DNA of 64,000 nucleotides from an uncultured Propionibacteriaceae bacterium (GTDB lineage: Bacteria > Actinomycetota > Actinomycetes > Propionibacteriales > Propionibacteriaceae), in NCBI GenBank assembly GCA_937926975.1, contig CALBCJ010000038.1, positions 35,028 through 99,027 on the forward strand, written 5' to 3'. Under the pieces are notes generated by a model. That model made no database searches. It saw only the letters and a list, made by a program, of their open reading frames with translations, and was not told the origin of the DNA. The position numbers and the translations under genes are program-made. The stretch's first letter is position 1, and the number at the start of each line of letters is the position of its first letter. Shown here in pieces: positions 17,699-26,462 of this stretch.

Positions 17699-19774
17699 TC
17701 AGGCCTCGACCTGGGCCCAGAGCCGGTCCCGGGCGCGGGTCATCCCCACGTACGCCTCGCGGCGCAGCAGCTCCCAGCGCTCCCGGGCAGCGTCGCCGTC
17801 CGGTGCCGGCCCGGTGACCTCACGCGGCAGGTCCGGCAGCACCACCTGCTTGAGCTCGAGGCCCTTGGCGCGCTTCACGGTCCCGACCAGGATCCCGGCC
17901 GAGCGGCTGCCCTGGTACGAGGTCAGCTGGGTCACCGGCAGCCCGGCCTGCCGCAGCACCGTGGTGGCCCAGCGGACGCCGGCTCGGGTGAGGCACAGCA
18001 CACCGACGTCGCCAGGGTCGGTGCCGGGGTCAATGAGCGCCTCCCGTACGGCTGCCAGCATCTGGGCTGCCTGCTGCTGCCGGTCGTGGTACTCCTGCCA
18101 GTGCGGGGCCACCCCTTGCCGCGGCACCATCGAGGCGACCTCGCCGGGGCGGGTGCTGCCCTCCAGGTCGGCGTACTCGTCGCCCTCGACGACCAGGCGT
18201 GCGAAGTCGTGGATCTGCTCGGTGTTGCGGTAGTTGATGTCCAGCACCACACCGCGCCCGGCGACCGAGACCCCTGCCTCGGCCAGGGTCCAGCCGCCCG
18301 GGTAGATGGCCTGCTGCCCGTCGCCGATCAGGGTCAGCCCGTTCTCTGCGTCACCGACCAGCCGGTGCAGCAGCCGGACCATCGCGCAGGACAGGTCCTG
18401 GGCCTCGTCGATGACCACCGCCGCGTACCCGGTCAGCGGCTCGCGGGCCAGCTCCTGCTCGGCCAGCAGGACCAGGTCGGCGAAGTCGATCACCTGCTGC
18501 TCGCGGAGCTGCTCCTGGTAGGCGAGCAGCAGGTCCCACACCAGGCGCCGCTGCGCCGTGCTCAGCCGCTGCCGCCGCCCGGTCCGGGGGAGGGCGACGT
18601 ACTCCTCAAGGGTGGTGATGCCGCGCCCCTTGATGACGCTGCCGATCTCGGCCTGCCAGTAGGTCGGGTCGTCGACGATCTCGAGCAGCGGCTGCCCGGT
18701 GCCGCGCAGCGCCTGCCTGAAGGCGCGGTCGGCCTGCTGCTGGCCGATGGTGAACGGGACGCCTCGCTCCCGCAGGAAGTCGTGTGCCCAGCTGTGGATG
18801 GCCCGGCACTCGACCCGGTCGGCGACATCGGGGGCGAGCCGGACCAGCAGGCCGTGCAGCACCGACGGCAGCGTCCGCACGTACGAGGTGAGCAGCACCG
18901 TCCCGGGCCGGGTCCGGGCCAGCCAGGCGGCCCGGTGCAGCCCGACCACGGTCTTGCCGGTGCCGGCCGGGCCGCGGACCCGCGCGGGGCCGTTGAAGGA
19001 CCGGCAGACGGTCCGGGCCTGGGTTGGGTGGAGGTAGGTCATCCAGTCCTCGATCGGGGCGCTCAGCGCGGCCTCCTCCAGGCTGGCGAGGATCTCCTCG
19101 GTCGAGAAGAGCTCCTCCTGATCGGGCGGGGCGACGGCTGGTGGCACGATCGTGGTCACTACCGGGGCCGGCTCCCGGGTGACGGGGAAGAAGCTCTGGC
19201 AGGTCTCGACCAGGGCGTCGACCTGGGCCTCGGTCAGCCGGGTCCCGAATCCCGTGATGTGGTGCAGCAGGTCGTGCTGCCCGACGACGGTGACCCCGGC
19301 GACCTGGACCTGGAGGTTGCGGTGCCCGGCCATCGCCGCCACCGCCCGTACCTCGCCGGGCGCGAGCCCGAGCTCGGCGGCCAGGTGGACCTGGGTGTCC
19401 TCGGCCAGGTCAGCCAGTGTGGCGAGGTCGTCAGTGACATCGTCTGGGCCGCGGAAGATCCGGCCCTGGTCGACGCGCAGGCCCGCCCAGGCCTTGGTGT
19501 CGACGATGAACACTCCGGCCGGGCCGATCACGACCAGGTCGACCTGGGAGCGCCGGCTGCCTGGCCAGCCACGGTCGGCGAGCAGGCGGTGGCCCAGGTC
19601 AGTGAGCGGGCTGAGCAGCGCGGCGGTCTGGGCCTCGGTGGTGGCGGCGACCCGGTACCGGGCTGCGCACTGGCGGGCCTTCTCGGCCGCGTCCGCATAG
19701 GCATCGGCCAGGGCGAGCTGGCGCCGAGCCTCGGCACGCGCCGAGGCGCCAGCCCCCGTTGCGGTAGACGTCAT
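17699..19774 (-). CDS. NERD-domain UvrD/Rep-like DNA helicase
   Basis: 691 residues. Residues about 45-150 form a nuclease-related (NERD) domain, with the characteristic VDLVVIGPAGVFIVDTKAWAG strand-loop. A UvrD-type SF1 helicase follows: Walker A GPAGTGKT near residue 275, motif II DEAQD, the GDGQQAIY block and the motif VI VGMTRARD at the C-terminus. Known NERD-helicases are presumed DNA-processing or defence enzymes, without settled roles. Ends in convergence with clpC; no partner gene adjoins. Confidence 0.85.
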   Translation of the reverse strand: MTSTATGAGASARAEARRQLALADAYADAAEKARQCAARYRVAATTEAQTAALLSPLTDLGHRLLADRGWPGSRRSQVDLVVIGPAGVFIVDTKAWAGLRVDQGRIFRGPDDVTDDLATLADLAEDTQVHLAAELGLAPGEVRAVAAMAGHRNLQVQVAGVTVVGQHDLLHHITGFGTRLTEAQVDALVETCQSFFPVTREPAPVVTTIVPPAVAPPDQEELFSTEEILASLEEAALSAPIEDWMTYLHPTQARTVCRSFNGPARVRGPAGTGKTVVGLHRAAWLARTRPGTVLLTSYVRTLPSVLHGLLVRLAPDVADRVECRAIHSWAHDFLRERGVPFTIGQQQADRAFRQALRGTGQPLLEIVDDPTYWQAEIGSVIKGRGITTLEEYVALPRTGRRQRLSTAQRRLVWDLLLAYQEQLREQQVIDFADLVLLAEQELAREPLTGYAAVVIDEAQDLSCAMVRLLHRLVGDAENGLTLIGDGQQAIYPGGWTLAEAGVSVAGRGVVLDINYRNTEQIHDFARLVVEGDEYADLEGSTRPGEVASMVPRQGVAPHWQEYHDRQQQAAQMLAAVREALIDPGTDPGDVGVLCLTRAGVRWATTVLRQAGLPVTQLTSYQGSRSAGILVGTVKRAKGLELKQVVLPDLPREVTGPAPDGDAARERWELLRREAYVGMTRARDRLWAQVEA

Positions 19775-19826
19775 GGGCGCATGCTGCCGGTCGGGTTGAC
19801 TGGACGGTCAGATCATGAGCCGGTTC

Positions 19827-21434
19827 TCACGAGGTACGGCGGCGCCGGAGCACCTCGGGGGTGATCCGGGCCAGGTGCGCGGCGAGGAAGGCCCGCCGCT
19901 TGGCGATGTCGGCCAGCCCGAAGCGGGTCATCTGGGAGGCGTTGCCGCGGTGGCGGCGGTAGCGCAGGTACGGGGTGGGCAGGAAGACCACCTCGCCCAT
20001 CAGGTCGGCGGTGATCCCGATCCAGCCGTCGTGGGTCCGGACCGAGCGGGGGACCGGCAGCGCCACCTCGAGCACCTCGCGCCGTACGGCCAGGCAGCAG
20101 CCGAGGTAGCTGTTCTTGATGAAGTTGTGCACCACCCCGGGGCCGCTGCGGGCGTGCTCGAAGTACAGCTCGCCCGTCGGGTTGAGGTCGGCGTCGGTGA
20201 TCTCGGCGTTCGTCACCACGGCCGTCACGCCTGGGATCGCCATCTCGTCCAGGACGGCATCCACCTTGCCGGGCAGCCACTGGTCGTCCTGGTCGGCGAG
20301 GAACACGACCGGCTTGGTGGCCCGCGCCAGGCAGCGCTCGAAGGTAGTGATCAGGCCCTGGTTGAACGGGTTGCGCTGGACCTGGATGCGAGGGTCGTCG
20401 AGCGCCTCGATGACGTCGAGGGTGTCGTCGGTGCTGGCGTCGTCCTGGACCAGCACCTCGTCGTCTGGGCCCAGCTGGTCGAGGATGCTGGTGAGCTGGG
20501 TGGTCAGGAACTGGCTCCCGTTGTACGTGGCCATGCAGACCGAGACCGGGGTCCGGTGAATCGGCACTGGCGCCGGGAGCCGGCGGGTGCCAGCGCGGCC
20601 CCGTACGCCGTCACGCAGACCGGCGCCGATCGCCCGCAGCTTGCTGGCCCGGTCGTGCTCCAGCGCGACCACCTTGCCGACCCCGAGCACCAGCCCGAGC
20701 GCGGTCCGGGCCGCCCAGCGGGCCTCCATCCCCAGCCCGCCGGCGCGGGCCACCAGCAGCGCGTTGCGGTACCGGTAGTAGAGCCGGTCGGCGGAGTGGT
20801 TGGTCGTGGTCACCTCACCGATCAGCGGCAGCTGGTGGCGGGTGGCCGCGCCGAGGGTGTGCAGCAGCTCGGCCTGGGGCTCGATCACCATCTCCCAGCC
20901 GGCGGCCCGCAGCCGCAGGCAGAGTTCCCAGTCGACGAAGTCGATCACCAGGTCGGTCCGGAAGCCCCCGACCTGGCGCAGCGCCTCCACCCGGCACAGC
21001 GAGCCGGAGGTGACCGTACGGCGCACCACGTACCAGGCGGAGCGGCCGGGGTCACCCTGCAGCAGGTTCCCGGTGCGCTGGTCGCGGACCACGGGCGCCA
21101 CCACCGCCACCCGCGACACCCGGCGGGCGGCGGTCACCAGCAGCCGGTCGATCAGCTCGGGGGTGACCCGGCTGTCCTGGTCAAAGGTGAACAGCCACTC
21201 GGCGTCGGTCTGCTCGAGGGCAACCTGGAGCGCTCCGGCGACCCCGGTGTTGTGGTCCAGCCAGGTCACCTCAGCGCCCAGGGACTGGCAGTGGCGCAGG
21301 ATTCCGGTCGCGGTCGTGCTGGCGTTGTCGACCACGTGGACCGGAAGGCCAGCGTGACGCAGAGTGGTCACCAAGTGCACGAGCGCGGTCGTCGGCTCGT
21401 ACGACACCACGGCGGCAGCCACCCCATCCCTCAT
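19827..21434 (-). CDS. Tandem-domain GT2 glycosyltransferase (rhamnosyltransferase-like)
   Basis: 535 residues with two GT-A domains in one chain. The first (residues 1 to about 280) is rhamnosyltransferase-like: AAVVSY, DNASTT and TFDQDSR. The second (about 305-535) starts SVCMATYNGSQFL, with QDDASTDDT and LADQDDQWL. Both probably transfer sugars from nucleotide donors to a cell-surface glycan, using one substrate strand each; donor and acceptor are unknown. The ATG at 21434 is supported by TAGGGT ending seven bases upstream, giving a leaderless start. It is divergent from the WbuB-CapEF cluster. Confidence 0.85.
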   Translation of the reverse strand: MRDGVAAAVVSYEPTTALVHLVTTLRHAGLPVHVVDNASTTATGILRHCQSLGAEVTWLDHNTGVAGALQVALEQTDAEWLFTFDQDSRVTPELIDRLLVTAARRVSRVAVVAPVVRDQRTGNLLQGDPGRSAWYVVRRTVTSGSLCRVEALRQVGGFRTDLVIDFVDWELCLRLRAAGWEMVIEPQAELLHTLGAATRHQLPLIGEVTTTNHSADRLYYRYRNALLVARAGGLGMEARWAARTALGLVLGVGKVVALEHDRASKLRAIGAGLRDGVRGRAGTRRLPAPVPIHRTPVSVCMATYNGSQFLTTQLTSILDQLGPDDEVLVQDDASTDDTLDVIEALDDPRIQVQRNPFNQGLITTFERCLARATKPVVFLADQDDQWLPGKVDAVLDEMAIPGVTAVVTNAEITDADLNPTGELYFEHARSGPGVVHNFIKNSYLGCCLAVRREVLEVALPVPRSVRTHDGWIGITADLMGEVVFLPTPYLRYRRHRGNASQMTRFGLADIAKRRAFLAAHLARITPEVLRRRRTS

Positions 21435-22051
21435 CTGATCAACCCTAATAGGCGATGGGGCGAATCCCCGACAGGAATCGGAAAGCGATCCCCGATGAGC
21501 CTCTCCCGGCGCCGGGCTGAGCCACTGGGCTGACCGTCTGGCCAGCGGTTTCGACCGGTCGCAGGACATTCGAGAGTGGTGGTTCAACAGGTGGACACTC
21601 GGCCTCGGGCGCGGGCTGCCGGCCTCGGCGGCGGCCCCGAGGAACCTGTGCGGCTACGAGCGGACCGGCCAGGGGGCGGGCCGGGCTGGCTCTCGGCCCC
21701 AGGTCCGCGACGGCCGCCAAGATCGCTGCTGTGTCAGAAGAATGAGAGGCACCTTTGACATCCCGGAGTGGGGTGCGAGCCCCTATCTCACGGGCATTCG
21801 CTGGCGCCTGGGAGCTGCCGTATTCGTGGTCGTTCTTCTTTCCCTCATGGGATTCTTGGGGTACGAGTGGCGGACCGCGCCGGGGGCCCCGCCGCAGCCG
21901 GCCGCTGACGGTCCGTCCCGTCACGAGCCGACCACCGGGGACCTGGCAGGCGCTGGCCCGCCGGCGTCACCCGGGCAGGCCAGGGCCGGGCGGGGCCGGG
22001 CCGCGGTGCGTCCGTACGTGCAGTGCCGGCCGGACCCGGTAGAACTGACCC
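21435..22051. other. Intergenic region between divergent glycan genes
   Basis: About 617 bases. Holds the leaderless promoter of the GT2 gene (ACCCTA, 21442-21447), a possible small membrane protein reading frame from 21742, and a near-match TAGAAC (six bases before the GT4 start). The segment 21700-21850 is less GC-rich than its surroundings. No RNA gene seen. Confidence 0.4.
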
Positions 22052-22200
22052 ATGAGGGAACGGGTCTGCTACGTCAGCCAGTGGTACCACCCGGAGAACG
22101 TGGGGGTGGCCTGCTGGGTGCCGGAGGAGCTGGAGCGGCGTGGCTGGCAGGTGACGGTGCTGACCGGGGTGCCGAACTACCCGACCGGGGTGGTCTTTGA
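21742..22200 (+). CDS. Possible small membrane protein, doubtful
   Basis: A 152-codon frame starting at an ATG with AGAAGA upstream. Residues about 23-43 form a convincing membrane segment after a polar N-terminus, but everything after about residue 50 is Pro/Gly/Arg-rich and the frame runs 149 bases into the GT4 gene. Either a short unrelated membrane protein, the remnant of a longer gene whose 3' part was replaced, or a chance frame. Codon choice in the first 45 codons is less GC-biased than in neighbours. Confidence 0.22.
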   Translation: MRGTFDIPEWGASPYLTGIRWRLGAAVFVVVLLSLMGFLGYEWRTAPGAPPQPAADGPSRHEPTTGDLAGAGPPASPGQARAGRGRAAVRPYVQCRPDPVELTHEGTGLLRQPVVPPGERGGGLLGAGGAGAAWLAGDGADRGAELPDRGGL

Positions 22201-23305
22201 CGGGTACCGGGCCGACCTGGCGAGCCGGGAGATGATCGGGCCGGTCGAGGTGCGCCGGACCCCGCTCTACCCGAGCCACGACTCGTCGTCGCTGGGACGG
22301 GTCCTCAACATCTGCTCCTGGGCGCTGTCCAGCGTGGTGTACGGGGTGGGCGACATCCGCAAGGCCGGCCTGGCCGTCGTGTACAGCTCGCCGGTGACGG
22401 CGAACCTGGCGCCGATGGTGGCCCGGCTGCTGTTCCGGACCCCGTACGTGACGATGATCCAGGACCTCTGGCCGGACTCGGTCTTCGCCTCCGGCTTTCT
22501 CACCTCGGGCCCGCTGTACCGGGTGGCCAGTGCGGTGATGGGGGCCTTCGCGAAGCTCTCGTACCGGCTCAGCTCGCACGTCACCGTCCTGTCGCCGTCG
22601 ATGAAGCAGGTCCTGGTCGAGCGGGGGGTGCCGCCGGAGAAGATCTCCCTGGTCTACAACTGGGTCGACGAGTCCCTCTTCGGCGTGCCGGTCGCCCCGG
22701 ACCCGAGCCTGCGCGCCGAGCTGGGCCTGTCTGGTGACGACTTCGTCGCCCTGTACGCCGGCGCGCACGGCACCGCGCAGGGCCTCGGGGTGCTGGTGGA
22801 GGCGATGGCCCGGACCGACCCGTCCGAGCGGATCCACCTGGTGACGGTGGGCGACGGGATCGACGCCGAGCGGCTGCGGGGCCTGGCCGAGCGGCTCCAG
22901 GTGAGCGACCGGGTGCACTTCCTGGGCCGGCGGCCGATGGGGCAGATGCCGGGGCTGCTGGCGGCAGCCGACCTGCAGCTGGTCTGCCTCACCGACACCC
23001 CGCTGTTCAGGGTCAACATGCCGAGCAAGGTGCCGTCGCTGCTGGCCGCCGGGCACCCGCTGCTGGTGGTGGCGGCTGGCGACCCGGCCCGGGTGGTCAC
23101 CGAGGCCGGCGCCGGCTGGGCGGCCTCCCCGGACGACCCGGACGCGGTGGTGGCGGCGCTGCGGGCCGCTCAGCAGGCCGGCCCCGGTATGCTGCGCGAG
23201 ATGGGCGCCCGGGGGCGGGCGCTGTACGAGTCTCAGATGTCTTCGGCGATCGGCGGATCCCGACTGACTGAGATCCTGCGCCAGGCGCGGAAAGGCGGCC
23301 GATGA
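22052..23305 (+). CDS. WbuB-like GT4 glycosyltransferase (putative L-FucNAc transferase)
   Basis: 417-residue GT-B enzyme. The N-terminal domain opens VCYVSQWYHPE and contains LTGVPNYPTG, as in WbuB; LYAGAHGTAQGLGVLVEA and FLGRRPMGQMPGLLAAADL belong to the donor-binding half. WbuB in E. coli O26 adds N-acetyl-L-fucosamine, and the next genes make exactly this type of donor, so the assignment is supported by context. ATGA overlap with the following capE-like gene shows an operon. Confidence 0.82.
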   Translation: MRERVCYVSQWYHPENVGVACWVPEELERRGWQVTVLTGVPNYPTGVVFDGYRADLASREMIGPVEVRRTPLYPSHDSSSLGRVLNICSWALSSVVYGVGDIRKAGLAVVYSSPVTANLAPMVARLLFRTPYVTMIQDLWPDSVFASGFLTSGPLYRVASAVMGAFAKLSYRLSSHVTVLSPSMKQVLVERGVPPEKISLVYNWVDESLFGVPVAPDPSLRAELGLSGDDFVALYAGAHGTAQGLGVLVEAMARTDPSERIHLVTVGDGIDAERLRGLAERLQVSDRVHFLGRRPMGQMPGLLAAADLQLVCLTDTPLFRVNMPSKVPSLLAAGHPLLVVAAGDPARVVTEAGAGWAASPDDPDAVVAALRAAQQAGPGMLREMGARGRALYESQMSSAIGGSRLTEILRQARKGGR

Positions 23306-24375
23306 GCACCCAGCCAGACCAGACCACAGCCGCCTCGTCGGGTACGGCTGCCGAGACCGCCGGGCGGGTGGTGACGATCACCGGCGGCACCGGCTCCTTC
23401 GGGTCGACCATGGCCCGCTACCTGCTCGCCCACGACGTCGGCCAGGTCAACATCCTCAGCCGCGACGAGTCCAAGCAGGACGCGATGCGCCGTACGCTCA
23501 ACGACGCCCGGGTCCGCTACTTCATCGGTGACGTGCGTGACCCGCAGAGCCTGACCGCGCCGATGACCGGCGCCGACCACGTCTTCCACGCCGCCGCGCT
23601 GAAGATCGTGCCGAGCTGCGAGTTCTTCCCCCAGCAGGCCGTCGCCACCAACGTCACCGGTAGCCACAACGTGATCGAGGCGGCGGCGCAGGCGGGGGTC
23701 CGGTCGCTGGTGGTGCTGTCGACCGACAAGGCGGTGTACCCGATCAACGCGATGGGGATGACCAAGGCGCTGATGGAGAAGACCGCGCAGGCCTTCGCCC
23801 GCAACCACCCCGACTCGCCGACGACGGTCAGCGTCACCCGGTACGGCAACGTCATGTACTCGCGGGGCTCGGTGATCCCGCTGCTGGTGCAGCAGATCCG
23901 CGACGGGCGCCCGCTGACGATCACCGAGCCGACGATGACCCGCTTCCTGATGAGCCTGGACGAGTCGGTGGAGCTGGTGCTGCACGCCTTCAGCCACGCC
24001 CAGCCGGGCGACCTCTTCGTCAAGAAGGCCCCAGCGACAACGGTCGACACCCTGTTCCGGGCGGTCGCCGGGCTGCTCGGGGTCGAGCACCCCGAGATCC
24101 AGGTGATCGGTGCGCGGCACGGGGAGAAGATGCACGAGTCGCTGCTCAGCACCGAGGAGATGGCCAAGGCCGAGGACCAGGGCGACTTCTTCCGGGTCCC
24201 GCTCGACGCCCGCGGCCTGCAGTACGAGCTGTACTTCGACCAGGGCCGGCAGCGGATCCCGCGCGACCAGGACTACACCAGCGCCAGCACCACCCAGCTC
24301 GACCTGGAGCAGACCCAGCGGCTGATGATGACCTTGCCCGAGATCCAGGCCGCCGTCGCCGAGGCCCGGCGATGA
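23302..24375 (+). CDS. UDP-GlcNAc 4,6-dehydratase/5-epimerase, CapE/FnlA-like
   Basis: 357-residue SDR enzyme for the first step from UDP-GlcNAc to UDP-L-FucNAc. NAD(P)-binding GGTGSFG is near residue 31; STDKAVYPINAMGMTKALMEK carries the catalytic Thr/Asp/Lys and has Met at the usual Tyr of the YxxxK motif, as seen in members of this subfamily. Overlaps both neighbours by ATGA. Followed by CapF- and, further on, CapG-like genes, matching the capEFG/fnlABC set. Confidence 0.88.
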   Translation: MSTQPDQTTAASSGTAAETAGRVVTITGGTGSFGSTMARYLLAHDVGQVNILSRDESKQDAMRRTLNDARVRYFIGDVRDPQSLTAPMTGADHVFHAAALKIVPSCEFFPQQAVATNVTGSHNVIEAAAQAGVRSLVVLSTDKAVYPINAMGMTKALMEKTAQAFARNHPDSPTTVSVTRYGNVMYSRGSVIPLLVQQIRDGRPLTITEPTMTRFLMSLDESVELVLHAFSHAQPGDLFVKKAPATTVDTLFRAVAGLLGVEHPEIQVIGARHGEKMHESLLSTEEMAKAEDQGDFFRVPLDARGLQYELYFDQGRQRIPRDQDYTSASTTQLDLEQTQRLMMTLPEIQAAVAEARR

Positions 24376-25463
24376 GGGTCGCGGTCACCGGGGCCGACGG
24401 CTTCCTCGGCTGGCACCTGCGGGTACGGGCCTCGGCGCTGCACCCCGAGCTGGAGGTGGTCCCGGTCGCCCAGGCCGACTGGCCCCGGCTGCCCGAGCTG
24501 CTGGCCGGGGCCGACGCGGTGATCCACCTGGCCGGGATGAACCGCGGCCCGCAGGACGAGGTCCGCGACACCAACATCGCCCTGGCCCGGGACGTGGTCG
24601 CCGCGCTCGGGGAGCGCGGGGCCCGGCTGGTCTTCGCCTCCTCGGTCCAGGCCGGCAACGGGACCCCGTACGGGACCGGCAAGGCGGTCGCCGGCGAGGT
24701 CCTGGGCGAGGCCGCCGCCGGCTGGGGCACCGCGTACGTGGAGGCCCGGCTGCCGAACCTCTTCGGCGAGCACGGCCGGCCGTACTACAACTCGTTCGTC
24801 CAGACCATGGTCACCATGGCGGCCGAGGGCTCGGTGCCCGAGCAGGTCGACGACCGCCCGATCGGGCTGCTGCACGCCCAGCGCGCCGCCGAGGTGCTGC
24901 TGGCCGGGCTGGCCGGGCCGAGCCTGACGACCAGCCCCGAGCCCCACCAGGTCCGGCTGCCCGAGGTCTGGCAGCTGCTCACCGAGCTCCACGCTGACTA
25001 CGCCACCGGCACCATCCCCCAGATCGGTGACGACTTTCGGCTGGACCTGTTCAACACCTACCGGGCGGCACTGTTCCCGCAGGGGTACCCGATCTGGCTG
25101 CAGCCGCGCAGCGACCCCCGTGGCCGGCTGGTGGAGGGGGTCCGCAGCCGCAGCGCCGGCGGGCAGGCCTTCGTCTCGACGACCAACCCGGGCTTCACCC
25201 GGGGCGAGCACTTCCACCTGCGCAAGATCGAGCGCTTCTGCGTCCTCGCCGGGCGGGCCGAGATCGCGCTGCGGCGCCACCTGACCGACGAGGTGGTCAC
25301 CTTCCAGGTGTCGGGTGACGAGCCGGTCGCGATCGACATGCCGACGATGTGGACCCACAGCATCACCGCTGGTGACGAGCAGGTCACCACGATGTTCTGG
25401 ACCAACGAGCTGTTCGACCCGGAGCACCCCGACACCTACCCCGAGCCGGTACGGCTCGGCTAA
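24372..25463 (+). CDS. Bifunctional SDR-cupin reductase, CapF/FnlB-like
   Basis: 363 residues. An N-terminal SDR domain (TGADGFLGWHLR) for NADPH-dependent 4-keto reduction joins a C-terminal cupin (GFTRGEHFHLRKIERFCVLAGRAEI...) with metal-ligand-like His residues, as in Staphylococcus CapF, where the cupin epimerises C-3 before the reductase acts. Length and order match CapF. ATGA overlap with the CapE-like gene. Confidence 0.9.
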   Translation: MRVAVTGADGFLGWHLRVRASALHPELEVVPVAQADWPRLPELLAGADAVIHLAGMNRGPQDEVRDTNIALARDVVAALGERGARLVFASSVQAGNGTPYGTGKAVAGEVLGEAAAGWGTAYVEARLPNLFGEHGRPYYNSFVQTMVTMAAEGSVPEQVDDRPIGLLHAQRAAEVLLAGLAGPSLTTSPEPHQVRLPEVWQLLTELHADYATGTIPQIGDDFRLDLFNTYRAALFPQGYPIWLQPRSDPRGRLVEGVRSRSAGGQAFVSTTNPGFTRGEHFHLRKIERFCVLAGRAEIALRRHLTDEVVTFQVSGDEPVAIDMPTMWTHSITAGDEQVTTMFWTNELFDPEHPDTYPEPVRLG

Positions 25464-25497
25464 CCGGTACGGGCGGGACGAGCCGTAGGCTCACAGC

Positions 25498-26151
25498 ATG
25501 ACCGCCAACGAGCAGGACCCCGTGGTCGTGGCAGGGCCAGCAGCAGCCGGGCAGCAGGCAGGCGTCAGCCCGGAACCCGTACCCCTCCCGGAGCCCGTCC
25601 AGACCGTCACGGTTCGGTACCTGCCAGGAGCGTCCGCCGTGGTCATGCGATCGCAGGTGATCACGCTCATCGTGCTCGCGGTCGTCATGGTGGCACTGGC
25701 AGGACTGGCAGGACTCGTGCTGGCGGCGAGGGTGTCGATCGCGGCGCTGGGCCTGGCCCTGCTGTCGATGGCTACGGTCGTGCTGTGCGTTGTGGGCCTG
25801 CTACGGATCAGGCGGTCGAACAAGGTCCGCGACGCCGGTGCCCCGTACCTGGTGCTCGACCGTGAAGGCATCACCGTCGACAACCGCGAGGGCACCTTGC
25901 GACTGCCGTGGTGGCTGGTCACCAGCGCCTCGTGGGAGCCTCGCGTACGGCGGCGGGCCCTGGTGCTGCGGCTGGACCCGCGGCTCACCGCGGCCACGCC
26001 GGGGGTGGTGTCCAGCGTCCGCGGTCAGGAGCTGGGCTTCTACCGCCGCCGGGGAATCCCGATCGTCGGCGGCCTGACCGACCCGTCGGCGGACCGGGTC
26101 GCGGAGGCGGTGTCCAGGTTCACCGACGGACGGCTGTCGCCAGGGTCCTGA
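25498..26151 (+). CDS. PH-domain-type membrane protein
   Basis: 217 residues: a Pro/Glu-rich cytosolic leader (about 45), two adjacent membrane segments (about 52-100), then a beta-rich PH-like domain (APYLVLDREGITVDNREGTLRLPWWLV). Such actinobacterial PH proteins are of unknown function. It sits between CapF- and CapG-like genes yet has its own leaderless promoter: TAGGCT ends six bases before the ATG. It is therefore probably an unrelated insertion into the sugar cluster. Confidence 0.65.
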   Translation: MTANEQDPVVVAGPAAAGQQAGVSPEPVPLPEPVQTVTVRYLPGASAVVMRSQVITLIVLAVVMVALAGLAGLVLAARVSIAALGLALLSMATVVLCVVGLLRIRRSNKVRDAGAPYLVLDREGITVDNREGTLRLPWWLVTSASWEPRVRRRALVLRLDPRLTAATPGVVSSVRGQELGFYRRRGIPIVGGLTDPSADRVAEAVSRFTDGRLSPGS

Positions 26152-26157
26152 GGCCGG

Positions 26158-26337
26158 TCACGGAAGGTCGTCGCTGATTCTGGAGAAGACGTGCAGGTCG
26201 ACCACCCCAGAGTGCGTTGTCCCGGCCCGCCGGGCGACACCCTCGAACCTGAACCCGGCCTGCCGTGCGGGCCGCAGGGCTCGCAGCACCAGCGTGCCGT
26301 CGCTCAGCTCTGGTCGGGGAAAAGTGGGCATCGTCAT
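26158..26337 (-). pseudogene. GNAT acetyltransferase remnant with internal deletion
   Basis: A 59-codon frame whose first half (RPELSDGTLVLRALRPA) matches the N-terminal strand of RimJ-like GNATs and whose second half (AGFRFEGVARRAGTTHSGVVD) matches the last beta-strands of the same fold. The acetyl-CoA loop and about 100 central residues are missing, although the frame stays open. Best read as a degraded gene between the PH protein and the CapG-like gene. Confidence 0.6.
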
Positions 26338-26462
26338 CCTGAGTGCGAAGAACAGCTCAGCCCGGGAAAGGTACCTGGTCCGAGCCGTGCTGGCCACCCG
26401 GTTTCCGACCCGTACGACCCCGTCGTGACCGCCGACAGCGGTCTGGGTGGAAGGATGACGCT

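Noticed and set aside
17399..19864. Long plus-strand frame antisense to the helicase
   Set aside because: Same artefact; the opposite strand encodes all UvrD motifs.
21765..21800. tRNA-like T-arm (GGGG-loop-CCCC)
   Set aside because: The loop lacks TTCRANY and no acceptor or anticodon arm can be drawn.
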